Below, one piece after another: positions 25,068-32,917 of a stretch of DNA of 64,000 nucleotides (positions are counted from its first letter, which is position 1; each line of letters begins with the position of its first letter). The stretch is from contig NZ_JARSBP010000014.1 of the NCBI RefSeq assembly GCF_029623955.1, positions 23,127-87,126 of the forward strand, in the 5' to 3' direction. This stretch comes from Mycobacterium sp. 236(2023) (GTDB taxonomy: Bacteria > Actinomycetota > Actinomycetes > Mycobacteriales > Mycobacteriaceae). The notes beneath the pieces were generated by a model. It ran no database searches. It was not told the DNA's origin and worked only from the letters and a program-made list of their open reading frames with translations. Both the position numbers and the translations under genes were made by a program.

Positions 25068-26320
25068 TGGGGGCCATGACACGACTGCCGATCACCGATA
25101 CCACCAGCGCCGCTGACGCGGTCACCGTCGTCGAACAATGGGTGGCCGAGGAAGTGCCGGCCGCATGGCGCGAGGCTGCAGCCGAGGGACCCAAGGCGCT
25201 GCGTGCCGCGCGCAGCCGTGACGAATACAGCCGGTGGTATCCGGTGTTCGCCGAGTCGGGCCTGGTGGTGCCGACGTGGCGCCCCGAGCACGGCGGGCTC
25301 GATGTCGGCAACGAGGTCGCTCGTGCCATCGAGGTGGTGCTGACTCCGCTGCGACTGAACCGGCTGAACCCCCTCGGGCTCAACAATGCGGCGGCCGCTC
25401 TGTTCAGTCACGGGACGGAAGAGCAGCTGCTGCGTTTCTTGCCGCCGATCGTGCGCAACGAAGAGAAGTGGTGCCAGCTCTTCAGCGAGCCCGGAGCCGG
25501 ATCTGATCTGGCCTCGCTGGCCACCAAAGCAGTGAGAGATGGCGACCAGTGGGTGGTGTCCGGCCAGAAGGTCTGGACCACGTGGGCAGACGAGGCCGAC
25601 TTCGGAATCCTCTTGGCACGTACAGATCCTGATCAACCAAAGCACAAGGGCATCACCTACTTCCTGCTCGACATGCGCCAGCCCGGCGTCGAGGTTCGGC
25701 CGCTGCGACAGATCACCGGCGAGCGTGAATTCAACGAGGTGTTCATCGACGGCGCCGTCGTGCCGGATGCACATCGGGTGGGCGAGCTCAACGATGGTTG
25801 GCGGGTCAGCGCTTCGACCCTTTCCAGCGAGCGCCAGATGGTCTCCGGATCGGGTTCGGGTGGGATAGGTCGGCTCGGCGGCTCGAGCGCCGAACGCTTG
25901 ATCACGCTCGCCCAGGAAAAGGGACGATGGTCTGACCCCGTGATCCGCGGAAAGGTCATGCGACTGTGGGCGCAAGAGCAGATCCGCGGCTGGACCAACG
26001 CGCGCGTACGGGCGGCCCTCTCGGCAGGCCAGTCACCGGGGGCGGCGTCCTCGATCGGCAAGGTGCACCAAGCCACGCTCAACCAGCAGATCCAGGATCT
26101 GATGGTGGACCTCCTCGGAACGGACGGACTCGCCTGGTCCGGCGGCGACGACAACGCGTTGCCGCGAGAAGTGCAGGGATGGATGCGCAGCCTCGCCAAC
26201 AGCACCGAGGGCGGCACCACCGACATCAACAAGAACATCCTGGGCGAGCGGGTCCTCGGCCTTCCCAAGGAACCTGATCCGTGGAAAGGCAAGCCCTGGA
26301 AGGACATTCCGCGATCGTGA
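25067..26320 (+). CDS. Acyl-CoA dehydrogenase with Asp at the C-terminal catalytic motif
   Basis: A 417-aa ACAD. The mid-domain motif LFSEPGAGSDLASLATKAV (around residue 140) and the VSGQKVWTTWADEADF segment bind FAD and substrate. The C-terminal motif reads GGTTDINKNILGERVLGLP, with Asp where long ACADs usually have Glu (G-T-S-E-I-x-R-N). This could mean a relocated base, a slower enzyme, or an oxygenase-type or subunit role. Start is ambiguous: GTG at 25067 overlaps the crotonase stop by one base, and ATG at 25076 lies three codons later. The downstream crotonase overlaps its stop by 4 nt. Confidence 0.85.
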   Translation: MGAMTRLPITDTTSAADAVTVVEQWVAEEVPAAWREAAAEGPKALRAARSRDEYSRWYPVFAESGLVVPTWRPEHGGLDVGNEVARAIEVVLTPLRLNRLNPLGLNNAAAALFSHGTEEQLLRFLPPIVRNEEKWCQLFSEPGAGSDLASLATKAVRDGDQWVVSGQKVWTTWADEADFGILLARTDPDQPKHKGITYFLLDMRQPGVEVRPLRQITGEREFNEVFIDGAVVPDAHRVGELNDGWRVSASTLSSERQMVSGSGSGGIGRLGGSSAERLITLAQEKGRWSDPVIRGKVMRLWAQEQIRGWTNARVRAALSAGQSPGAASSIGKVHQATLNQQIQDLMVDLLGTDGLAWSGGDDNALPREVQGWMRSLANSTEGGTTDINKNILGERVLGLPKEPDPWKGKPWKDIPRS

Positions 26321-27129
26321 GTTCTTACGAGCGACTCGTCGTCGAGAAGTCCGACGGTATCGGCTGGCTGATCTTGAACCGGCCGGACGCCGGAAACGCT
26401 TTTGACGCAGGAATGCTCGACGAACTCGAGGCAGCCTGGGCCGACCTGGATGCCGACCCGCAGGTACGCGTCATCGTGAATACTGCGAACGGCAAATCTT
26501 TCTGCACCGGTATGGACGTCGTTCAGGTGGCCCGCGACAAAGACGCCATGCGCAAGCATTCCCGACGCACCCGCGACGCCGAACTGAAGATCTCGTCATG
26601 GCACTGCGGTGTCTGGAAGCCGGTCATCGCCGCGGTCAACGGTGTGTGCGCTGGCGGCGGACTGCACCTCGTCGCCGACGCCGACATCGTCATTGCCGCC
26701 GAGACGGCCTCCTTCGTCGACCCGCACGTGTCGGTCGGCCAGGCCGTCGCCTACGAGGCAATCACATTGCTGCGGAAGTCACCGATGGAAGCCATCACCC
26801 GGATGACGTTGAGCGGCAAGGGTGAACGTATCTCCGCGAGACGGGCCTACGGGCTCGGCATCGTGTCCGATGTCGTTCCTGGCGATACGTTGCGGGCGGC
26901 GGCCGCCGCCCTGGCCGGCGCTGTGGCCGCGAATTCTCCGACTGCGCTGCGCGCCACCAAGAAGTTGCTTTGGCGGTCTCTGGAGATCGGACTGAGCGCG
27001 GCGCGACAGGAGGCCGCGGCCGAGATCGACCGCCTCGCCGGTCATCCCGATCAAGAGGAGGGAGCCCGGGCGTGGTTGGAGAAACGACAGCCGAACTGGC
27101 AGCCCACGGAAACGGTGGAGGCACTGTGA
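26317..27129 (+). CDS. Enoyl-CoA hydratase/isomerase family protein, tandem copy 1
   Basis: A 270-aa crotonase-fold protein. GTG at 26317 overlaps the ACAD stop (GTGA). SFCTGMDVVQV and NGVCAGGGLHLVADADIVIAA mark the oxyanion site, followed by FVDPHVSVGQAVAYEA and a WLEKRQPNWQP tail. The canonical hydratase Glu pair is not obvious. It is clearly paralogous to the next gene (shared NGVCAGGGLH, VADADIVIAA, FVDPHVS, ERxxARRAYxLG blocks), so the two arose by tandem duplication and may form a hetero-oligomer or act on successive intermediates. Confidence 0.85.
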   Translation: MSSYERLVVEKSDGIGWLILNRPDAGNAFDAGMLDELEAAWADLDADPQVRVIVNTANGKSFCTGMDVVQVARDKDAMRKHSRRTRDAELKISSWHCGVWKPVIAAVNGVCAGGGLHLVADADIVIAAETASFVDPHVSVGQAVAYEAITLLRKSPMEAITRMTLSGKGERISARRAYGLGIVSDVVPGDTLRAAAAALAGAVAANSPTALRATKKLLWRSLEIGLSAARQEAAAEIDRLAGHPDQEEGARAWLEKRQPNWQPTETVEAL

Positions 27130-27944
27130 CAACCGAACCGCAGGCGACCTATCAACGGCTCATCGTCGAGCGGCGCGGTCCGGTGGGCTGGATCATCAAC
27201 AACCGCCCGGAACGTCTCAACGCCTACGACATCGTCATGCGCGAAGAATTTCCCAGGGCCTGGGCCGAACTCGACGCCGACCCCGATGTCCGCGTCATCG
27301 CCCATACCGGCAACGGTCGGGCGTTCCAGGTCGGTGCCGATGTCGAGGAACTCGACGGCGAGGCGGTCCAGCAGTTCCAGGAGACCATGCGCACCCTCGA
27401 CCTGAAGCTGACCGGGTGGCACTGCAACGTGGGCAAGCCGGTCATCACCGCCGTCAACGGCGTGTGCGCGGGCGGCGGCCTGCACTGGGTGGCCGACGCG
27501 GACATCGTGATCGCCGCCTCTGACGCCACGTTCGTCGACCCGCACGTCTCGATCGGTCAGGTCAGCGCGCTGGAGACCATCGCACTGATGAGGAAGATGC
27601 CCGCTGAAGCGGTACTGCGTATGGCACTCGTCGGCAGCCACGAGAGATTGACCGCCCAACGGGCCTACGAACTCGGCATGGTCAGCCAGGTCGTGGATCC
27701 ACCCGAATCGCTGCGAGATGTCGCACAAGAACTGGGAGAGAAGATCTCCAAGAACTCCCCCGTGGCGATGCGCGCTACCAAGCGCGCTCTGTGGGGCGCC
27801 TTGGAACACGGGCTCACCGACGCCTGCCGGGAAGGCGCACGACACCTGACGTCAGTCTGGGGGCACGCCGACCAGGACGAGGGACCACGGGCCTTTGCCG
27901 ACAAGAGAACCCCGAATTGGCTGCCGTTGGAGGCTGACCGGTGA
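27126..27944 (+). CDS. Enoyl-CoA hydratase/isomerase family protein, tandem copy 2
   Basis: A 272-aa crotonase-fold paralogue of the preceding gene. GTG at 27126 overlaps the previous stop. RAFQVGADVEELD replaces the Cys/Thr-Gly of copy 1 in the first oxyanion segment; NGVCAGGGLHWVADADIVIAA and FVDPHVSIGQVSALETIALMRK follow. It ends FADKRTPNWLPLEADR, where the Asp-Arg end overlaps the start of the CoA ligase by 4 nt. Hydratase, isomerase or hydrolase roles are all possible for this group. Confidence 0.85.
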   Translation: MTTEPQATYQRLIVERRGPVGWIINNRPERLNAYDIVMREEFPRAWAELDADPDVRVIAHTGNGRAFQVGADVEELDGEAVQQFQETMRTLDLKLTGWHCNVGKPVITAVNGVCAGGGLHWVADADIVIAASDATFVDPHVSIGQVSALETIALMRKMPAEAVLRMALVGSHERLTAQRAYELGMVSQVVDPPESLRDVAQELGEKISKNSPVAMRATKRALWGALEHGLTDACREGARHLTSVWGHADQDEGPRAFADKRTPNWLPLEADR

Positions 27945-29392
27945 GTCTGGCGCAACTCCTCGACGGTCTTCCCCCCGTCGCGGTGCACACCCTGGACGCG
28001 GATGTCTCCGCCGACCAGCTGGTAGCAGATGCCGAACGCATCGGTGAATTGCTCACTGGCACAGGCCTGCAGACCGGCCAGGTGGTGGCGGCAATGCTGC
28101 CGAACGACTCGATCACGATCGCCGCGCTGTTCGGCACGTGGCGCGCGGGCGGTGTCTATACACCACTGAATCCACGCGCGGCGGATGCCGAGGTTGTCAG
28201 TCAGCTCGCCACCTTGCGCCCTGTCGCAGTGATCACGACGCCCGAACTCGCACAGCGATTCTCCGAGCACAGCCTTCCCGTCATCACCGGCGCCGGCGCA
28301 CTGTGGGAACTCCGCAGCGCGGGCTCCGCCCCCGGCGATCCTCGACAGTACGACGACGACGTGGCGCTGTTGCAGTTCACCTCGGGCACCACCGGTGCTC
28401 CGAAACCGGTTCCGTTGCGTCACGCCACGGTGCTCGACCTGATCGACCGGCTCCTCGCGAAGCTGCGCGGCGCCAAACGCGACAAGGACACACCTCGACG
28501 CGCACCGATGCCAAACCTGGTGCCGCTGTCGTTGTCGCTATGGGCAGGGATCTATCAGGTGCTCTTTGCTTTTCGCGCCGGTTCCGGTGTGGTGCTGATG
28601 GATCGGTTCTCCCCCAACGATTTCGCCGTCCTGGTCGCACGACATCAGTTGCGCTCGACGGTGCTGCCGCCGGCGGCGCTGACGATGGTCCTGCACGATG
28701 AAGGGGTCACCGACCTGTCGCCACTGAAAATCGTCCGCTCCATCACCGCTCCGTTGTCACCGGTTCAGGCGGGCCGTTTCCGGGACAAATTCGGTGTGCT
28801 GGTACTCAATTCGTATGGCCAAACCGAGCTTGGGGGTGAGGTCGTCGGCTGGTCGGCTGCCGACGCCCGCGAATGGGGTGAGACCAAACTCGGATCCGTG
28901 GGACGGCCGCTACCCGGAATCGATGTCACCATCGCCGACGACGAGGTGATGGTGCGGACGCCGACCACCGCGGCGCGCAAGATCGATCCGGCGTTTCTGG
29001 ACCGCCTGACCGACCACGGCTGGTTCCACACCGGTGACCTCGGTTGGTTCGATGACGACGGTTTCCTGTGGCTCGACGGCCGGGTTTCGGACATGATCAA
29101 CCGCGGCGGGCTGAAGGTGTTCCCGGGGGCTGTGGAAGACGTTCTGATGTCCGCCGACGGTGTGCGCGAAGCCGCAGTGGTGGGAGTACCCGACGAACGC
29201 GTCGGCGAGGTGCCCTGGGCGTTCGTCGTCCGCACCGACGATTCGGCATCCGAAGACGCTCTGGTGGCGTGGTGCCGAGAGAGGCTGACCCCCTACCGTG
29301 TACCGGCCCGAATCATGTTCGTGGATCGGTTGCCGCGCAACGACGTCGGGAAAGTCGTCAAACGCGACCTGGCAGCTTTGGCGCAAACGTGA
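27941..29392 (+). CDS. Acyl-CoA synthetase (AMP-forming), short form
   Basis: A 483-aa ANL-family ligase. P-loop LQFTSGTTGAPKPVPLRHA at about residue 145-160, A5 motif LNSYGQTELGGE, hinge HTGDLGWFDDDGFLWLDGRVSDMINRGG (in part GDLGWFDDDGFLWLDGRV), and catalytic Lys in PRNDVGKVVKRDL near the end. GTG at 27941 overlaps the upstream crotonase stop. It is somewhat shorter than typical FadD proteins because the N-terminal lobe is compact. It sits mid-operon, so the released acid may be re-activated after an aldehyde or hydrolytic step. Confidence 0.88.
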   Translation: MSLAQLLDGLPPVAVHTLDADVSADQLVADAERIGELLTGTGLQTGQVVAAMLPNDSITIAALFGTWRAGGVYTPLNPRAADAEVVSQLATLRPVAVITTPELAQRFSEHSLPVITGAGALWELRSAGSAPGDPRQYDDDVALLQFTSGTTGAPKPVPLRHATVLDLIDRLLAKLRGAKRDKDTPRRAPMPNLVPLSLSLWAGIYQVLFAFRAGSGVVLMDRFSPNDFAVLVARHQLRSTVLPPAALTMVLHDEGVTDLSPLKIVRSITAPLSPVQAGRFRDKFGVLVLNSYGQTELGGEVVGWSAADAREWGETKLGSVGRPLPGIDVTIADDEVMVRTPTTAARKIDPAFLDRLTDHGWFHTGDLGWFDDDGFLWLDGRVSDMINRGGLKVFPGAVEDVLMSADGVREAAVVGVPDERVGEVPWAFVVRTDDSASEDALVAWCRERLTPYRVPARIMFVDRLPRNDVGKVVKRDLAALAQT

Positions 29393-30000
29393 CGGTCATG
29401 CCCCTCGGAGACGTCGCTGTTGTCGGTGCCGGCGACGACGTCTCGTCCGCGGTCGCCCGCCGTTGCGGCGCGACGGTCCAGGACACCGCAGCACTCCTTC
29501 CGGCGGTGCTGGACGGAATCGTCGTCGTCATGGGTGCCGATGCCGCTCCGACGTCCCTCGAATCCATGGACGCGCGCGAATGGCGGCGGCTCGTAGATGA
29601 GCCATTGTGGCAGACCATCTCCCTCCTCCAGCGGGCGTGGACTTCGATGCGCGATCACGGTGGCCGCGTCGTGTTCGTCGTCCCGACCATCGGCATGACG
29701 GGTGCACCCCGATTCGTGCCGCTCACGACCGTGACCGAAGGTACCCGCGCACTGGCGAAATCCGCTGCGCGCCAATGGGCCGACAGCGGCGTCATCGTGA
29801 ACATCGTGGGTGTCCCCATGACCTTGCTCATCCCCGGGTCCGCGGACGCAACACAACACCTCACTGCACCCGCGGTCGCCGATCGCTCGACGCTTCTCGA
29901 CGAGGTCGTAGAGACCGTCGCGCATCTCTTGCGGCGCGACGTCAGACATCGGATCGGACAGACCGTCATCGTCGACGGAGGATCGGTGATGCTCCCGTGA
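29389..30000 (+). CDS. SDR-fold protein lacking catalytic residues (pseudoenzyme subunit candidate)
   Basis: A 203-aa protein with SDR topology but degenerate active-site motifs. The N-terminal glycine-rich loop is VAVVGAGDDVSSAVA, shorter than T-G-x3-G-x-G. After RVVFVVPTIGMTG, the Tyr-x-x-x-Lys position reads T-T-V-T-E (in LTTVTEGTRALAKSAARQW), so both Tyr and Lys are missing. The final part (VNIVGVPMTLL and IGQTVIVDGGSVML) is normal SDR. GTG at 29389 overlaps the ligase stop, and the following gene, a complete SDR, starts inside its stop. Such active/inactive SDR pairs are known (BbsC/BbsD of toluene degradation), so a hetero-oligomeric dehydrogenase is likely. Confidence 0.75.
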   Translation: MTVMPLGDVAVVGAGDDVSSAVARRCGATVQDTAALLPAVLDGIVVVMGADAAPTSLESMDAREWRRLVDEPLWQTISLLQRAWTSMRDHGGRVVFVVPTIGMTGAPRFVPLTTVTEGTRALAKSAARQWADSGVIVNIVGVPMTLLIPGSADATQHLTAPAVADRSTLLDEVVETVAHLLRRDVRHRIGQTVIVDGGSVMLP

Positions 30001-30755
30001 TGCTCGATGACCATACGGTTCTCGTCACCGGATCGGGAGCGGGTGTCGGTCTCGGCATCGCGCGTGCGCTTGCCGCCGATGGTGCGCACGTCGTGCTGGC
30101 GACACGAAACGAGAACGGCGCCAGGGCCGCCGAAGCAATCCGCGCTCTGGGCCACGCGGCGACCTGGGTGCGCTGTGACGTCACCGACGAAGCGTCGGTC
30201 GACGCCGCGGTGGCCGCGACCATCGACACCGCAGGAAGGTTGGACGCCGTCGTGCACAACGCGACGAGCAATGCCTCGAGCCAGCCACACCAGCTCGCCG
30301 ATGTCGACAACGTGTTGTGGGAGCAGCACTACTCGGTGTCGCTGCTCGGCGCCTATCACTGTGCCGCCTCGGCCTTTGATGCGTTGCGCGCACGGGGTGG
30401 AACCCTCGTCGTGATGACGTCGCCCGCGGGCATCGAAGGAAGTGCGACGCTGCCGCTCTACGCGACGATGAAAGGTGCGCTGCGCGGATTCGCCAAGAGC
30501 CTGGCTCGCGAGTGGGCACCGCACCGGATCACAGTGAACATCGTTTCGCCGCTTGCCTACTCGCCTGCCATGACCGCCGCCATCGCGGCCGAACCGGCCA
30601 TGCAAGAACGTCTGGAGCGACGTGTCCCGCTTGGTCGCATCGGCGACCCGGAAGCCGACATCGGTGCGGCTGTCAGCTTTCTCGTCGGCCCCCGAGCGCG
30701 GTACATCACCGGTCAGACACTGGGCGTCGACGGCGGTCACTTCACGAGCCTGTAG
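30000..30755 (+). CDS. SDR-family dehydrogenase (catalytically complete)
   Basis: A 251-aa short-chain dehydrogenase. VLVTGSGAGVGLGIARALA is the NAD(P) loop (about residues 7-25), DAVVHNATSNASS replaces the usual NNAG, MTSPAG holds the catalytic Ser, and LYATMKGALRGFAKSLA contains Tyr-x-x-x-Lys around residue 154. The ending ITGQTLGVDGGHFTSL is standard. ATG at 30000 shares its A with the preceding stop; GTG at 29997 is an alternative. It is coupled to the motif-less SDR, with which it probably forms a complex oxidising a hydroxyacyl-CoA. Confidence 0.87.
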   Translation: MLDDHTVLVTGSGAGVGLGIARALAADGAHVVLATRNENGARAAEAIRALGHAATWVRCDVTDEASVDAAVAATIDTAGRLDAVVHNATSNASSQPHQLADVDNVLWEQHYSVSLLGAYHCAASAFDALRARGGTLVVMTSPAGIEGSATLPLYATMKGALRGFAKSLAREWAPHRITVNIVSPLAYSPAMTAAIAAEPAMQERLERRVPLGRIGDPEADIGAAVSFLVGPRARYITGQTLGVDGGHFTSL

Positions 30756-30762
30756 CGCACCC

Positions 30763-31650
30763 GTGGAACTCGGCCTCGTGCTACCTCACTCCGGTCCTAC
30801 GGCGGCGCCGGAGTTCATCCGAGATTTCGCCCAGACCGCCGAGGAGGTCGGCATCGACGGGCTCTGGGCCGTCGACCACCTCGTGCTACCCCGGATCGTG
30901 GCATCGCCCTATGTGCTCGGTCGCCAACCGGTCCAGGTGGCCGCCGGTTGGCTGGCCGAGCACTTGTCCCCGAACTACGAGCTGATCACGACCCTTTCGT
31001 GGGTGGCGGGAATGACCAGAACGATCTCGCTGGGCACCTCGGTGTCGGTGTTGCCCATCCGCAATCCTGTGGCCAACGCTCGTCAGCTCGCCAGCCTCGA
31101 CGCGCTGTCCGGGGGCCGGCTGTGGTACGGCGCCGGGATCGGCTGGATGCGCGAGGAAGCTGATGTCCTGGGGCTGCCCTGGGACCGGCGGGGCGAACGC
31201 AGCGAGGAGCACATCGCGGTGCTGCGGGCCCTGTGGCGCGGGAACGAGCGGTACGTCGAGTTTCACGGCCGTTTTTTCGACTTCGACGAAGTGGACCGAC
31301 GTCCCCAACCCCTCCGTGGCACCATCCCGATCCTGATCGGCGGTCACTCCGAGGCTGCCCTGAGCCGGGCTGCCCGAATCGGGGACGGATGGATCGCGTC
31401 ACCGATGCCACCGGAGCGCCTCACGGAACTGCTGTCGCAGCTGCGTGTCCATCGCGAACGCGCAAAGACGTCCGACCCCGATTTCCGCGTCGTTGCGGCA
31501 ACGAACTTCAGCGACCTCCATACCTTCGCCGCCTCGATCGCAACCTACCGGATACTCGCCGTCGACCATCTCCAGGTGCTGTTGCCCGCTGCCGACACGG
31601 TCGCGACAATCGACCTCATTCCTGAGATCGCACGAGTCGGGCGAGCCTGA
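30763..31650 (+). CDS. Luciferase-like (LLM) F420/flavin-dependent oxidoreductase
   Basis: A 295-aa TIM-barrel protein of the bacterial luciferase-like superfamily. GTG at 30763 gives ELGLVLPHSGPTA at the N-terminus, followed by AEEVGIDGLWAVDHL, SLGTSVSVLPIRNPV, SGGRLWYGAGIGW and RRPQPLRGTIPILIGGHSEAALSRAARIGDGW (read in part as PILIGGHSEAAL). These are the usual LLM blocks. In mycobacteria most members use F420; some are flavin monooxygenases. It follows the SDR by 7 nt and precedes an amidohydrolase. It could hydroxylate, reduce or oxidise an alicyclic intermediate. Confidence 0.85.
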   Translation: MELGLVLPHSGPTAAPEFIRDFAQTAEEVGIDGLWAVDHLVLPRIVASPYVLGRQPVQVAAGWLAEHLSPNYELITTLSWVAGMTRTISLGTSVSVLPIRNPVANARQLASLDALSGGRLWYGAGIGWMREEADVLGLPWDRRGERSEEHIAVLRALWRGNERYVEFHGRFFDFDEVDRRPQPLRGTIPILIGGHSEAALSRAARIGDGWIASPMPPERLTELLSQLRVHRERAKTSDPDFRVVAATNFSDLHTFAASIATYRILAVDHLQVLLPAADTVATIDLIPEIARVGRA

Positions 31651-31665
31651 CTTCGTCACGTCATC

Positions 31666-31704
31666 CGAGAATGCCTCCTCTCGTTATGCGGTAATGTCGT
31701 TCCC
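31666..31704 (+). promoter_or_regulatory. Composite operator/promoter element, copy E
   Basis: CGAGAA-N6-CTCTCG (31666-31683), then after 6 nt GGTAA-N5-TTCCC (31690-31704). The arrangement and spacing match the 8991-9029 copy. TAATGT in the second part could be a -10 box, giving a ~35-nt leader to the GTG at 31739. It suggests that the amidohydrolase has its own promoter inside the long operon. Confidence 0.65.
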
Positions 31705-31738
31705 GGCGAGAGCACGTCAGAGTCGAAGGAGCCGTCCC

Positions 31739-32914
31739 GTGGAAAACAAGCCGTTCGAGGTGTGGGATGCCGACAACCACATGTACGAGACGATCGACGC
31801 GTACACGCGCTACCTGCCCGAGAAATACTCCGAAGCAATCAAATTCGTCGACATCAAAGGGCGCAAGAAACTCCAGATTCTCGGCACCATCACCGAGACG
31901 ATCCCCAACCCGACATATGAAGTCATCCCCACCCCTGGCGCGTGGGCGGACTATTTCCGGGGCATCAACCCCGAAGGCAAGACGTTGCGCGAGCTGGCGG
32001 AACCCATCCGCTGCCCCGACGAGTTCCGACGCCCCGACCTGCGCCTGGCACTGATGGACCGCCAGGGTGTCGACGGGACGGTCATGTTCCCCACCACCGC
32101 CGGCATGCTCGAGGAAAGAACGAAGTCAGACACCGAACTCACGCACGCTGTGACCCACGCGTTCAACCGGTGGCTACTGGAGGACTGGACGTTCAACTAC
32201 CAGAACCGCATCTTCGCCGTACCAGCCATTTCGCTGAACGACCCGGCACTCGGTGTCAAAGAGCTCGAATGGTGCCTGGACAACGGGGCGAAGACAGTAC
32301 TGATTCGGCCGGCTCCGGTGCCCCGTGAGGATGGCACGTCCCGGTCCCCTGCGCTGCCCGAATTCGACGACTTCTGGCGCCTGGTCGAATCCGCAGGCAT
32401 CTCCGTGCAGATGCACAACTCGGATTCCGGTTACGAGCGCTACGTCGACGACTGGGAGAGCGCCGCCGAGTTTAACGGATTCGCGTTGAGCAAGCTGCGG
32501 GGATTCATCTACGAGGAGAGCCGCAACATCTTCGATACCCTCGCCGCGTTCATCGCACACGGTGTCTTCGAGCGGTTTCCCGGCGTGCGAATCGGCGTGG
32601 TCGAGAACGGAGGTTCGTGGGCCCACCGCCTGATCGACGTGTTCGACCGCGTGTACCGCAAGAGGCCGTACGACTTCGATCAGCACCCGTCCGACGTGTT
32701 CCGTAAGAACGTGTGGATCAACCCTTTCCACGAAGAGAACATGTCTCAGCTCGTCGAGCTCCTCGGCGCGGACCGCGTGATGTTCGGATCGGATTATCCG
32801 CATCCGGAGGGTCTCGCCGAGCCGAGGGACTTCCTCTCCGAGTTGGCCGACCTACCCCAGGACACCGCCGAGCGGGTGATGGGACGCAACCTCAAAGAGC
32901 TGCTGGGAGTCTGA
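31739..32914 (+). CDS. COG2159-type amidohydrolase (Asp-x-His subfamily), B-type
   Basis: A 391-aa amidohydrolase_2-family enzyme. GTG at 31739 is preceded by AAGGAG; upstream frame is not conserved in type. The first metal motif is D12-N13-H14 (WDADNHMYE), then VQMHNSDSGYERY, VVENGGSWAHRLIDVFDRVY and GSDYPHPEG near residue 352 with the final metal Asp. It is closest in pattern to the 43981-45171 gene (shared DNHMYE, NPEGxxxRE, DxxFNYxxRIFAxP blocks), so the two are B-type paralogues. It converges with the hotdog-like gene (3-bp gap). Hydrolase or decarboxylase activity on a ring intermediate is likely but not proven. Confidence 0.85.
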   Translation: MENKPFEVWDADNHMYETIDAYTRYLPEKYSEAIKFVDIKGRKKLQILGTITETIPNPTYEVIPTPGAWADYFRGINPEGKTLRELAEPIRCPDEFRRPDLRLALMDRQGVDGTVMFPTTAGMLEERTKSDTELTHAVTHAFNRWLLEDWTFNYQNRIFAVPAISLNDPALGVKELEWCLDNGAKTVLIRPAPVPREDGTSRSPALPEFDDFWRLVESAGISVQMHNSDSGYERYVDDWESAAEFNGFALSKLRGFIYEESRNIFDTLAAFIAHGVFERFPGVRIGVVENGGSWAHRLIDVFDRVYRKRPYDFDQHPSDVFRKNVWINPFHEENMSQLVELLGADRVMFGSDYPHPEGLAEPRDFLSELADLPQDTAERVMGRNLKELLGV

Positions 32915-32917
32915 CGG

